The notes under the pieces were generated by a model that had not been told where the DNA came from, searched no databases, and saw only the letters and a list, made by a program, of their open reading frames with translations. The position numbers and the translations under genes were made by a program. From the NCBI RefSeq assembly GCF_020162115.1, contig NZ_CP083911.1, positions 1,426,001 to 1,490,000 on the forward strand: a stretch of 64,000 nt of DNA, given 5' to 3'. Origin of the DNA: Tepidimonas taiwanensis (GTDB lineage: Bacteria > Pseudomonadota > Gammaproteobacteria > Burkholderiales > Burkholderiaceae_C). Shown piece by piece: positions 1-8,488 of this stretch (position 1 is its first letter; the number at the start of each line of letters is the position of its first letter).

Positions 1-33
1 GGCGCGGGCGACGGTAAAACGCGATGATGCAAC

Positions 34-68
34 AAAAAACGCCCGGGGCCGACACGCGGCCCGGGGCG
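34..68 (-). terminator. rho-independent terminator of rpsO
   Basis: An 11-bp GC-rich stem (bases 40-50 with 58-68, one G-G mismatch) with a 7-base loop is followed, read on the minus strand, by a run of six T. It lies about 50 bases past the rpsO stop codon and fits an intrinsic terminator. Confidence 0.8.
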
Positions 69-121
69 CTTTCGGTGGACGACGGGCAATCACCCGGTGG
101 CGTCGGCGGCTGCCGCGTCGA

Positions 122-388
122 TCACTTGCGCAGACCGAGCTTCTGGATCAGCGCGACGTAACGGTCGGTATCCTTGGACTTCAGGTAGTCCAGCAGCTTG
201 CGGCGGCGGCTGACGAGCTTGAGCAGACCGCGACGGCCGTGGTGGTCCTTCGCGTGGGTCTTGAAGTGCGGCGTCAGCTCGTTGATGCGCGCGGTCAGCA
301 GCGCGACCTGAACTTCGGGGCTGCCGGTGTCGTTGGCACCGCGGGCGTGTTCCGCGATGACCTTGGCTTTGGTTTCGGACGTGATCAT
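122..388 (-). CDS. rpsO: 30S ribosomal protein S15
   Basis: Primary 16S rRNA-binding protein of the small subunit platform. At 88 residues it has the family's usual length (88-89), and the sequence follows S15 throughout: the N-terminal GSPEVQVALLTARI region, the HHGRRGLLKLVSRRRKLLDYL core and the C-terminal LGLRK end. It is followed by a strong terminator. The upstream gene on the same strand lies 161 bases away, so rpsO probably has its own promoter. The usual downstream neighbour pnp would lie beyond the window edge and cannot be checked. Confidence 0.97.
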   Translation of the reverse strand: MITSETKAKVIAEHARGANDTGSPEVQVALLTARINELTPHFKTHAKDHHGRRGLLKLVSRRRKLLDYLKSKDTDRYVALIQKLGLRK

Positions 389-549
389 GAATCAACCTCG
401 GTTGGACAAGCGACCGTCCGCAGGTGGGCGCCGGCCGGTTGCCTGGTCACCCGGCAACCGGGACCTTCCGCGCTGCGCCGCAGACGGCGTGAACCCGCCC
501 CGTCAAAGCAGGGCAGCCAAGCATTATAGCCGAGTGGTCGCAGCTACCG

Positions 550-1884
550 TCAGGGCCGCACCATGCGGCAGGTGTGCGGCTGCTCGGCGGCGGCCGCGTC
601 CAGGCGCTGCAGCACCCGGAAGCCAAAGCCCGATCCCTCCACGTCGAACGGCACGCCCGGGGCGCCCTGGCGCTCCATCACCGCCACCATCAGCGGCTGC
701 TGCGCCTGGTGATCGTCGGCGCGCATGCGCAGCCGCTGCCCGGCCAGTGTCACGTCCGCCTGTTCGAGTGCGCGCGCAATGGCCACCGCCGACGGCCCCG
801 CGGCCCCGCCCGGGGCGGCGCGGGCGGCGCGGGCGGCGCGCTCGATCGCCTGCGCCAGCGCCTCGATCATCAGCTGCATGCGCATGTGCACATAATCGTC
901 GGCCGGATTCGGGAAACGTTGGCGGAACGCCTCGTAGAAGCGCCGCGACTCGGCATCCGGCGCGTTCGGGAACCAGTCCGCCACCGCGATGACTCGGCCG
1001 ACGCCGGCCTCGCCGATCGCCGCCGGCGCGCCCAGCGCGTTGCCGTAGAAGGTGTAGAACTTGCCGTCGAAGCCGCCCTCGCGCGCCGCGCGCACCAGCA
1101 GCGTCAGGTCGTTGCCCCAGTTGCCCGTGATGACGGCCTGCGCGCCGCTGGCCTTGATCTTGGTGACGTAGGGCAGGAAGTCCTTGATGCGCGCCATCGG
1201 ATGCAGCTCCTCGCCGACGATGCGCACGTCCGGCCGCTGCAGCGCGAGCTGGCGCCGCGCCTCGCGCAGCACGGCCTGGCCGAAGCTGTAGTCCTGCCCG
1301 ATCAGGTAGACGCTGCGCACGCTCGGATCGGCCTTGAGCACCCCCATCAGCGCCGCCATGCGCATGTCGGCGTGCGCGTCGAAGCGGAAGTGCCAGAAGC
1401 TGCAGCGCTCGTTGGTCAGGACCGGATCGACGGCCGAGTAGTTGAGGAACAACACCTGCCGCTGCGGCTCGCGCTCGTTGTGGCGGTTGATCGCCTCGAT
1501 CAGCGCCGCCGCCACGGCCGACGAGTTGCCCTGGGCGACCAGCGTGATGCCGTCGTCGAGCGCGGACTGCAGCGCCGACAGCGCCTCCTGCGGCTGCCCC
1601 TTGCTGTCGTAGCGCACGATCTGCAGCGGCCGCCGCACCCCGGGCGCGACCTCGATGCCGCCACGGGCGTTGACCCGCTCGGCCGCCCAGACGAGGTTGC
1701 GAAACACGGCTTCGCCCGCGTTGCCCATCGGGCCGGAGAGTCCCTCGATCAGCGCGAGCCGGATGGCCGCCTCGCCCCGGGCCGCGCCCGGCTGTGCCGC
1801 CAGCCCGCCGGCCCAGCCCGCCAGCAGCAGCGCGCCGCCGCCCACCAACCAGCGCCGCCGTCCCCATCGTGTATCCCGCGTCAT
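550..1884 (-). CDS. ABC transporter periplasmic substrate-binding protein, branched-chain amino acid type
   Basis: A 444-residue periplasmic binding protein of the Leu/Ile/Val-binding (type I PBP, Peripla_BP_6) family. The chosen start gives a signal peptide with a twin-arginine-like GRRRWLVGG stretch, a hydrophobic core and a probable AQ/AA cleavage site near residue 27. The mature part begins with the family's typical IRLALIEGLSGPMGNAGE, followed by a Rossmann-like VYLIGQDYSFGQAVLREARR segment. An upstream in-frame ATG would place 44 unlikely residues before the signal peptide. No permease or ATPase gene is adjacent, so it is an orphan binding protein; the ligand cannot be told from sequence (amino acid, urea or aromatic acid are all possible). 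Confidence 0.85.
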   Translation of the reverse strand: MTRDTRWGRRRWLVGGGALLLAGWAGGLAAQPGAARGEAAIRLALIEGLSGPMGNAGEAVFRNLVWAAERVNARGGIEVAPGVRRPLQIVRYDSKGQPQEALSALQSALDDGITLVAQGNSSAVAAALIEAINRHNEREPQRQVLFLNYSAVDPVLTNERCSFWHFRFDAHADMRMAALMGVLKADPSVRSVYLIGQDYSFGQAVLREARRQLALQRPDVRIVGEELHPMARIKDFLPYVTKIKASGAQAVITGNWGNDLTLLVRAAREGGFDGKFYTFYGNALGAPAAIGEAGVGRVIAVADWFPNAPDAESRRFYEAFRQRFPNPADDYVHMRMQLMIEALAQAIERAARAARAAPGGAAGPSAVAIARALEQADVTLAGQRLRMRADDHQAQQPLMVAVMERQGAPGVPFDVEGSGFGFRVLQRLDAAAAEQPHTCRMVRP

Positions 1885-2089
1885 GCGTGTGCGTCCTTTC
1901 GTGTGTCGTGATCCTGCCGATGCGCCCGCACCGCCGACCGCAAGCCATTGGCGGCGTCGGGTGCGGGGCGCGATTCTAGCCGATTTGTAATTCATAATTA
2001 CGGATGGGTGACGCAAGGACCGCAGCGACCCGTCACCACGCCCGTCGCATCGCCGCGGAGGGCCACACCTTCAGCCCTCGGTCATCCGC

Positions 2090-3163
2090 TCAACGCCCGG
2101 CAGCCGACGCCGTCGCTCGCGCCCCGTCCAGGGCCACCGCCTCCAGCGGCCAGCGCGGCAACACGTCGAACGCCCCCGGCGCGTCCGCGGCGGACCCCGC
2201 CCCGACCTGCCAGCGCATCGCCGCCGCGAGCGCGATCATCGCGCCGTTGTCGGTGCACAGCGCCACCTCCGGGTAGTGCACCCGCCAGCCGTCGCGCTGC
2301 GCCGCCTGCGCGAGGCGCTCGCGCAGGCGCCGGTTGGCACCGACCCCACCGGCCACGACCAGCCGCGTCAGGCCTGTGGCGCGCAGGGCCGCGAGCGCCT
2401 TGTGCACCAGCACGTCGACGATCGCGGCCTCGGTCGCGGCGGCGAGGTCGGCCTTGCGTGCCTCCAGCGCCGGGCCCAGCTTGCGCGCCTGCGTTAGCAC
2501 CGCCGTCTTCAGGCCCGCAAACGAGAAATCGAGATCCCCGCTGTGGAGCAGCGGGCGCGGCAGCGCGAACGCGGCCGGGTCCCCCTGCTGCGCGAGGCGC
2601 GACAGCGCCGGCCCCCCGGGATAGCCCAGCCCCAGCACCTTCGCGGACTTATCGAAGGCCTCGCCCGCGGCGTCGTCGATGGTCTCGCCCAGCAGCGTAT
2701 AGCGCCCCACCCCGTCCACCCGCATCAGCTGCGTGTGGCCGCCAGAGACGAGCAGCGCGACGAACGGGAACGCCGGCGGATCGGCGCTGAGGAACGGCGA
2801 CAGCAAATGCCCTTCCAGGTGATGCACGCCGACCACCGGCACCCCCAGCGCCAGCGCCATTGCGTGCGCGACACCCGCCCCCACCAGCAGCGCGCCGGCG
2901 AGTCCGGGGCCGCGTGTGTACGCCACCGCGTCGATGGCGTGCAGCGACACCCCCGCCTGCGCCAGCGCGGCCTCGGTTAGCGGCAGCACACGGCGGATGT
3001 GGTCGCGGCTGGCCAGCTCCGGCACGACGCCGCCGTAGTCGCGGTGCATGGCCACCTGGCTGTGCAGGGCAGCCCCGAGCAGCCGCGGCACGCCCGACGC
3101 CGACGCCTCCACCACCGCGACGCCGGTCTCGTCGCACGACGATTCGATCCCCAAGATGCGCAT
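2090..3163 (-). CDS. tsaD: tRNA N6-adenosine threonylcarbamoyltransferase
   Basis: TsaD (Kae1/Gcp family, 357 residues) transfers the threonylcarbamoyl group to A37 of ANN-decoding tRNAs, working with TsaB and TsaE in bacteria. The start MRILGIESSCDETGVAVVE matches the family's N-terminus exactly; an open frame runs 72 codons further upstream but only as low-complexity sequence. Visible motifs: HHLEGH (iron-binding histidines), LLVSGGHTQL nucleotide loop, and GVGANRRLR near the C-terminus. It is divergently arranged with the CheB/CheR fusion gene, with 80 bases between their starts. Confidence 0.97.
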   Translation of the reverse strand: MRILGIESSCDETGVAVVEASASGVPRLLGAALHSQVAMHRDYGGVVPELASRDHIRRVLPLTEAALAQAGVSLHAIDAVAYTRGPGLAGALLVGAGVAHAMALALGVPVVGVHHLEGHLLSPFLSADPPAFPFVALLVSGGHTQLMRVDGVGRYTLLGETIDDAAGEAFDKSAKVLGLGYPGGPALSRLAQQGDPAAFALPRPLLHSGDLDFSFAGLKTAVLTQARKLGPALEARKADLAAATEAAIVDVLVHKALAALRATGLTRLVVAGGVGANRRLRERLAQAAQRDGWRVHYPEVALCTDNGAMIALAAAMRWQVGAGSAADAPGAFDVLPRWPLEAVALDGARATASAAGR

Positions 3164-3179
3164 CCGCACAGTGTACGGC

Positions 3180-3209
3180 TTGGCCGGCGCAGCCCCCTGG
3201 TGGTATGCT
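3180..3209 (+). promoter_or_regulatory. possible sigma-70 promoter of the CheB-CheR-GGDEF-EAL gene
   Basis: TTGGCC, 18 bases, then TATGCT, in the short tsaD divergent region, ending 34 bases before the ATG. Similarity to the consensus is moderate; no strong Shine-Dalgarno sequence precedes the ATG. Confidence 0.4.
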
Positions 3210-3243
3210 GTGTTCACGACGTCGCCACGGCGTCGCAAACCCC

Positions 3244-6200
3244 ATGAACGACACCGCCGTTCCCCACCCCGACGCCGCGCCCGCGCTGCGCTGGCTGGTC
3301 GCGATCGGCGCCTCGGCCGGGGGGCTGGACCCGCTGCGGGCGCTGCTGGGGGCGGCGCGGCCACGCAACGACACCGCAATCGTGGTGGCCCAGCACCTGA
3401 GTGGCCCGGACGGCGACGTGCTGGTGCAGCTGCTGCAGCGCAGCACCGCGTGGACGGTGCGCGCGATCGCCGACGGCGACGCCCTCACCCCCGGCACGGT
3501 GCACGTGTGCCCCCCGGGCCTCGACGTGGACCTGGAAGACACGCGGCTGCGGCTGCGGCGTGCCGAGTCGTTGCCGCGCCCCTCCATCGACCGCCTGTTC
3601 GCGGCGATCGCCCGCACGCACGGGGCGCACGCCATCGGCATCGTGCTGTCGGGCACGGGCAACGACGGCCTCGCCGGTGCGCGCGACATTCACGGTGCGG
3701 GTGGCGCGGTCTGGTTGCAGGATCCGGCCACGTGCGCATTCCCCTCGATGCCGCGGGCGCTGCTCGACGCGGGCCTGGCGGACATGGTCGGCACGCCGGC
3801 CGCGCTGGGACGCCGGCTGCAAACGCTGCCGGGGACGGACGCCCCCGGCGCGCCACGGTCGCGCCGGGCACAGGCGCGTGCGCGCCAACTGGCGCTCGAC
3901 CGCATCGCGCAGCGCGTGGGCCAGGCGGCCGGGCTCGATCTGACCCGCTATCAGGGCGCGACGCTGCGGCGCCAGTTCGAGCGCGTGATGCGCGACGAGG
4001 GCATCCCGGACTGGGCGACGCTGTCGCAGCGGCTCGACGCCGACCCGGAACTGCTGCGGCGCATGGCGGCGGCGGTGTCGGTCGGCGTCACCCAGTGGCT
4101 GCGCGATCCGGCGGCGTTCCTGTCGCTGCGCGCCGCGCTGCGCGAGCGGCTCGCGCGCGCCGGGCCCCAGGACACCCCCGTGCGCGTGTGGTCGTGCGCC
4201 TGCGCCACCGGGCAGGAAACCTACAGCCTGGCGATGCTGCTCGACGACCTGCTGCGCGAGCTGGGGCTGCGACGCGAGTTTCTGGTGATCGGCACCGACG
4301 TGCAGCCGGCCTACCTGGCCACGGCGCGCGAGGCGCTGTATCCGCTCGACGAACTGCAGCACCTGCCCGCGGAATGGCGCCAGCGCTACCTCGAGTCCGA
4401 CGGAACCCACGGCCGCGTCGTGCCGGAGCTGCGCCGGCGCTGCCTGTTCGTGCGCCACGACGTCACGCAGGACCTGCCGTTCGCCCGCATCGACGTGGTC
4501 GCGTGCCGCAACCTGCTGATCTACCTGAAGCCGACCACGAAAGCCGCAGTGCTGGGGCGGCTACACCATGCGTTGCTCGACGACGGGCTGTTGCTGCTGG
4601 GTGCGGCCGAAGGCGGGGCACGCGGCGTGCACGAGCTGTTCGAACCCGTGGCGGGCAGCCCTTACCTGTTCCGTCGCCGTCCCGGCGCGTCACCGCGCAT
4701 CGACTGGACCGCGCCGATCCATGCCCCGGCTCCTGGCGCAGCGCCGGCATCGGCGCGGGCCCACCGGCAGGCCGCCGACACGCTGGAGACGTCGGCGCGC
4801 GAGCGGCTGCTGGACCTGCTGATCGAGCGCTACGCACCGGCGACCGTGCTCGCGGACGCGCAGGGCCACCCGCTGCACCTCGTGGGGTCGGTGCAGGATC
4901 TGTTGCGCTGGCCGCGCGGCCCTTCGGTGCGCCTGACGGTCACCGAGCTGGTGCCCGCGGAATGGCAGCGCGACGTGTCGCTCGCGCTGCAGCAGGTGCT
5001 GCGGGGCGCCTCCGACCGCTTCGAGCTGCCGCTGCCCGCGCTGCCGCCCGGCCACACGCCCTATGCGCTGCAGACGCAGCGCGTCACGGTGCAGGAGCGG
5101 CACTTCGTCGCGCTGAGCTTCATCGCGCCGGCGCGGCCGGTCGCCGCCGGTGCAGCCGCGGCGGACGGTGGGCTGGAGCCCGCGCGGCAGGACGTGCTGA
5201 TCAACGTGCTGGAGCAGGCGCAGCGCGAGCTGCAGGAGGTCAACGACCGGCTCCAGGCCGCCCACGAGCAGCTCGAGGTCGCCAACGAGGAGCTCGAAGC
5301 CTCCAACGAGGAACTGCAGGCGTCCAACGAGGAGTTGCGCAGCCTCAACGAGCAGCTCGACCAGTCGCTGCGCGAGCAGCGCCGGCTCAACGAGTTGCTC
5401 GACGCCGTGCTGCGCCACTCGCAGCAGGCGCTGCTGGTGCTCGACGCCCAGGGGCGCGTGCTGCGCTACAACGCCCGCGCGGCGCAGTGGCTGGGGGTGA
5501 CGGACGCCGACATCGGACAGGCGTGGTCGTTCGGGCGTGGCCCCGTCGCGTGGCCGCAGCCGGACCGACTGCTGCGCCGGCTGCTGGCACCGGACCTCAC
5601 CCCGACACAAGAGGAGGTGCTGGTCGGTGAGCGCCACTACCTGCTGCAGATGGCGCCGTGGCACACGCGCGACGCGCGCGCCGGCGTGCTGCTGGCGGTG
5701 AGTGACCTGACGGAGGTGCGCCGCGTCGAGGCGCAGCGGCTGGCGCTGCAGGCCCGCCTGAGCGCGCTGACCAACGCGCTGCAGGAGGCCGTGCTGATGG
5801 CCACGCCGGGGCTGCAGCAGCTGCAGCATGTCTCACCGCGGCTCGCGGAGTGGCTGGGCACGAGCACGGAGACCCTGCTGCGCGAGCCGGCCCGGCTGCG
5901 CGCGGCGATCGCGCCGGAGGACCGCGACCGTGTCCTCGCGCGCTGGGAGGCGGCGGACGACACCGAGTGGCAGCAGCGCTACCACCTGATCGGACCGGAC
6001 GGCCAGCGGCGCCTGGTGCTGGAGCGCGCCGCGCGCGCCGACGCCGAAAAGGGCGAAACCCCGCCGATCGCCGCCTCGCTGCTCGACATCACCGAGGCAG
6101 CATTGGTCGAGCAGCGCGAACGCGCGACCCAGGCACGCATGCGCGCGCTGTGGCACAACCCCAACGTCGGGATGGCGATGTGCGACGTGGCCGGCCGGCT

Positions 6201-7797
6201 GCTGGAAGTCAACGACGCGTTGGCGCGGCTGCTCAACACGTCGGTCGACGCGCTGGTGGGGCAGTCGCTGCACGCGCTCGCGGACGTGGAGGAGCGCCTG
6301 CCGGCGCTGAACCAGTGGCAGGCCGTCGTCGGCGGCGCCGGCAGCGTGGCGCTGGAGATGCGGCTGCGCGCCGTCGGCGGGGACCCGCACTGGGTGCGGC
6401 GGCACCTCACGCTCGCGCGCGACCCGGAACGCGGCGACGACTTCGTCGTCGTCATTTTGGAAAACCTCGACGAGGTCAAGGCGCGCGAACAGACCATCTA
6501 CCGCCAGGCCAATTTCGATCCCCTGACCGGCCTGCCCAACCGCAACCTGCTGCGCGACCGGCTGCTGCAGGCGCTGCGGCGCGAGGCGCGCGAGGGCGGC
6601 TACGTCTTCGTGCTGTTCCTGGACCTGGACGGCTTCAAGGAGGTCAACGACCTGTACGGCCACGACAGCGGCGACGCGCTGCTGATCGAAGCGGCACAGC
6701 GGCTGCGCGGCTGCCTGCGGCCGGCCGACACCGTGGCGCGCTTTGGCGGCGACGAATTCGTCGTGCTGATCGACGGGGCCAACGGCCCGATGGCGGCCGA
6801 GCGCGTCGGCCACGCGATCCTGGAGGCGCTGCGCCGCCCGTTCGACGTGCCGGACAACCAGGTGACGCTGACCGCCAGCGTCGGCATCGCCACCTTCCCG
6901 ACCGACAGCGACAATGCGGACGAGCTGCTGCGGCTGGCCGACACCGCGATGTATGCCGCCAAGGCGCAGGGCAAGGACCGGCTGCGGTTTTTCTCGCCGC
7001 ACATGGACAGCGCCACGCGCCGGCAGTCCGGCATCAAGCTGGGCATCGAGCGCGCACTGGTCAACGACGAGTTCGAGCTGTACTTTCAACCCGTGATCGC
7101 GCTGCCGCTCGGGCAGCCCATCGGCGCCGAGGCACTGCTGCGCTGGCGCCACCCCGAACGCGGGCTGGTCCCCCCGGGCGAGTTCATCCCGGTGGCCGAG
7201 ACGACCGGACAGATCCGGCGCCTGGGGGCGTGGGCGCTGCGCGAGGTGGCTCGGCTGGCCCCGCAGGCCGCGCAGCGCTGGGGCACGGACTTTCGCCTCG
7301 CGGTCAACCTGTCGGTGGCGCAGTTCGGCGGGCCGGAGATCGAGGCGTGGCGGCGCGAGCACGAGGCGGTGCTGCCGCACCTCGTGATGGAGGTGACCGA
7401 GTCGCTGCTGATGCAGGACAACGTCAACCACTGGCGCTGGCTGATGCGGCTGCGCGAAGCGGGCGCGCAAATCGCGCTGGACGACTTCGGCACCGGCTAC
7501 TCGAGCCTCGCGTACCTGCAGCGGCTGACGATCGACTACCTCAAACTCGACAAGTCGTTCACCGAACACGTGGGCCACGGCGGCCCGTCGGAGCGCATCG
7601 TGCAGGCGGTGTTCGACATCGCGGGCGCGGTGGGCGCGCACGTCATCGTCGAAGGACTCGAGCGCGAGGAGCAGTGGCGGTTCTTCCAGCCGATGGCGCC
7701 GCTGCACGTGCAGGGCTACTACTGCGCGCGACCCATGCCGTGGGACGCGCTGGTGGACTTCATGGCCGATGCGGCGAGGCCGGCGGCGGCGTCCTGA
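3244..7797 (+). CDS. CheB-CheR-PAS-GGDEF-EAL multidomain signalling protein
   Basis: A 1517-residue cytoplasmic fusion. Residues 15-190 are a CheB-type methylesterase with the full triad (Ser24 in GASAGG, His51 in QHLSG, Asp141 in GTGNDG) but no receiver domain. Residues about 200-460 are a CheR-type SAM methyltransferase (CACATGQETYSLAM, CRNLLIYL). A heptad-rich coiled coil (about 650-715, with repeated NEELEASNEELQ units) leads into two or three PAS-like segments. Next is a diguanylate cyclase with intact GGDEF (near 1167) and an inhibitory-site RPAD five residues before it, then an EAL phosphodiesterase with EALLRW, DDFGTGYSS, LKLDKSF and VEGLE all kept. Both c-di-GMP domains look catalytically competent. 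The start was set by the MNDTAVPHP leader directly before the CheB fold; the gene is monocistronic and ends ahead of the tRNA operon terminator. Confidence 0.93.
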   Translation: MNDTAVPHPDAAPALRWLVAIGASAGGLDPLRALLGAARPRNDTAIVVAQHLSGPDGDVLVQLLQRSTAWTVRAIADGDALTPGTVHVCPPGLDVDLEDTRLRLRRAESLPRPSIDRLFAAIARTHGAHAIGIVLSGTGNDGLAGARDIHGAGGAVWLQDPATCAFPSMPRALLDAGLADMVGTPAALGRRLQTLPGTDAPGAPRSRRAQARARQLALDRIAQRVGQAAGLDLTRYQGATLRRQFERVMRDEGIPDWATLSQRLDADPELLRRMAAAVSVGVTQWLRDPAAFLSLRAALRERLARAGPQDTPVRVWSCACATGQETYSLAMLLDDLLRELGLRREFLVIGTDVQPAYLATAREALYPLDELQHLPAEWRQRYLESDGTHGRVVPELRRRCLFVRHDVTQDLPFARIDVVACRNLLIYLKPTTKAAVLGRLHHALLDDGLLLLGAAEGGARGVHELFEPVAGSPYLFRRRPGASPRIDWTAPIHAPAPGAAPASARAHRQAADTLETSARERLLDLLIERYAPATVLADAQGHPLHLVGSVQDLLRWPRGPSVRLTVTELVPAEWQRDVSLALQQVLRGASDRFELPLPALPPGHTPYALQTQRVTVQERHFVALSFIAPARPVAAGAAAADGGLEPARQDVLINVLEQAQRELQEVNDRLQAAHEQLEVANEELEASNEELQASNEELRSLNEQLDQSLREQRRLNELLDAVLRHSQQALLVLDAQGRVLRYNARAAQWLGVTDADIGQAWSFGRGPVAWPQPDRLLRRLLAPDLTPTQEEVLVGERHYLLQMAPWHTRDARAGVLLAVSDLTEVRRVEAQRLALQARLSALTNALQEAVLMATPGLQQLQHVSPRLAEWLGTSTETLLREPARLRAAIAPEDRDRVLARWEAADDTEWQQRYHLIGPDGQRRLVLERAARADAEKGETPPIAASLLDITEAALVEQRERATQARMRALWHNPNVGMAMCDVAGRLLEVNDALARLLNTSVDALVGQSLHALADVEERLPALNQWQAVVGGAGSVALEMRLRAVGGDPHWVRRHLTLARDPERGDDFVVVILENLDEVKAREQTIYRQANFDPLTGLPNRNLLRDRLLQALRREAREGGYVFVLFLDLDGFKEVNDLYGHDSGDALLIEAAQRLRGCLRPADTVARFGGDEFVVLIDGANGPMAAERVGHAILEALRRPFDVPDNQVTLTASVGIATFPTDSDNADELLRLADTAMYAAKAQGKDRLRFFSPHMDSATRRQSGIKLGIERALVNDEFELYFQPVIALPLGQPIGAEALLRWRHPERGLVPPGEFIPVAETTGQIRRLGAWALREVARLAPQAAQRWGTDFRLAVNLSVAQFGGPEIEAWRREHEAVLPHLVMEVTESLLMQDNVNHWRWLMRLREAGAQIALDDFGTGYSSLAYLQRLTIDYLKLDKSFTEHVGHGGPSERIVQAVFDIAGAVGAHVIVEGLEREEQWRFFQPMAPLHVQGYYCARPMPWDALVDFMADAARPAAAS

Positions 7798-7866
7798 CCC
7801 CCGCTCTGACTCCCCGGAAATGCCTGTGTTGCCCCGGGGGCCCGCCCCCGCCCTTTTCCCGCCGGG

Positions 7867-7907
7867 CAGGGCCCCGGAAAAACGAAACAGGGCCCGGAAA
7901 AACGCAA
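7867..7907. repeat. imperfect 20-21-bp tandem repeat
   Basis: Two near-identical units (CAGGGCCCCGGAAAAACGAAA and CAGGGCCCGGAAAAACGCAA) lie side by side between the fusion gene and the tRNA operon terminator; the second unit supplies the A-run that becomes the terminator's T-tract on the minus strand. Confidence 0.6.
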
Positions 7908-7930
7908 CCCCGCCGGGTGGCGGGGTTGCG
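7898..7930 (-). terminator. terminator of the Ala-Glu-Asp tRNA operon
   Basis: A perfect 12-bp stem (7903-7914 with 7919-7930) with a GGGT loop, followed on the minus strand by five T. It sits 10 bases past the last tRNA. Confidence 0.8.
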
Positions 7931-7939
7931 AAGAAGCGT

Positions 7940-8016
7940 TGGCGGAGCGGACGGGGCTCGAACCCGCGACCCCCGGCGTGACAGGCCGGTATTCTGACCA
8001 ACTGAACTACCGCTCC
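7940..8016 (-). tRNA. tRNA-Asp(GTC), copy 2 of the operon
   Basis: 77 bases including an encoded CCA. GGAGCGG acceptor stem, anticodon loop CTGTCAC giving GTC, and a T-loop GGTTCGAGCCCC. Identical to the other Asp copy and the last gene of the operon. Confidence 0.95.
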
Positions 8017-8021
8017 AATTG

Positions 8022-8097
8022 TGGCGACCCTACGGGGATTCGAACCCCGGTACTCACCGTGAAAGGGTGATGTCCTAGGCCTCTAGACGATAGGGTC
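8022..8097 (-). tRNA. tRNA-Glu(TTC), copy 2 of the operon
   Basis: 76 bases including CCA; anticodon loop CTTTCAC gives TTC. Five bases separate it from the following tRNA-Asp, the same spacer as in the other Glu-Asp pair. Confidence 0.95.
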
Positions 8098-8113
8098 GTC
8101 GAAAACTAACCGT

Positions 8114-8190
8114 TGGCGGAGCGGACGGGGCTCGAACCCGCGACCCCCGGCGTGACAGGCCGGTATTCTGACCAACTGAACTACCGCTCC
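8114..8190 (-). tRNA. tRNA-Asp(GTC), copy 1 of the operon
   Basis: 77 bases including CCA, GTC anticodon; same sequence as the Asp gene 174 bases away. Confidence 0.95.
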
Positions 8191-8195
8191 AATTG

Positions 8196-8271
8196 TGGCG
8201 ACCCTACGGGGATTCGAACCCCGGTACTCACCGTGAAAGGGTGATGTCCTAGGCCTCTAGACGATAGGGTC
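8196..8271 (-). tRNA. tRNA-Glu(TTC), copy 1 of the operon
   Basis: 76 bases including CCA, TTC anticodon; same sequence as the second Glu gene. Confidence 0.95.
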
Positions 8272-8279
8272 TGAATTCG

Positions 8280-8355
<76 letters not shown>

Positions 8356-8427
8356 ACGGCTTGTGATTTCCGGCGATGCGGTTGTCGCTTTCGATTACCG
8401 CCGTCGTCGTGCATCAGCAAGACCTGC

Positions 8428-8433
8428 ATTATA
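8428..8433 (-). promoter_or_regulatory. -10 box of the tRNA operon
   Basis: A perfect TATAAT on the minus strand, about 73 bases ahead of tRNA-Ala and downstream of the gltX stop codon. No good -35 hexamer is evident at 16-18 bases. Confidence 0.5.
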
Positions 8434-8488
8434 GCCATATTTTGGCCGCCCTTTTCGGCCGGGGCGGCGGATTTTCTTCCCGCCCCCC

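Noticed and set aside
5833..8001. Long minus-strand frame over the GGDEF-EAL gene
   Set aside because: Antisense artefact; it even runs through a tRNA gene, and the plus-strand protein has clear motifs throughout.
7867..8271. CRISPR-like array formed by the repeated tRNA and tandem units
   Set aside because: The repeats are tRNA genes and a single two-unit repeat; there are no regularly spaced short repeats with unique spacers and no cas genes.
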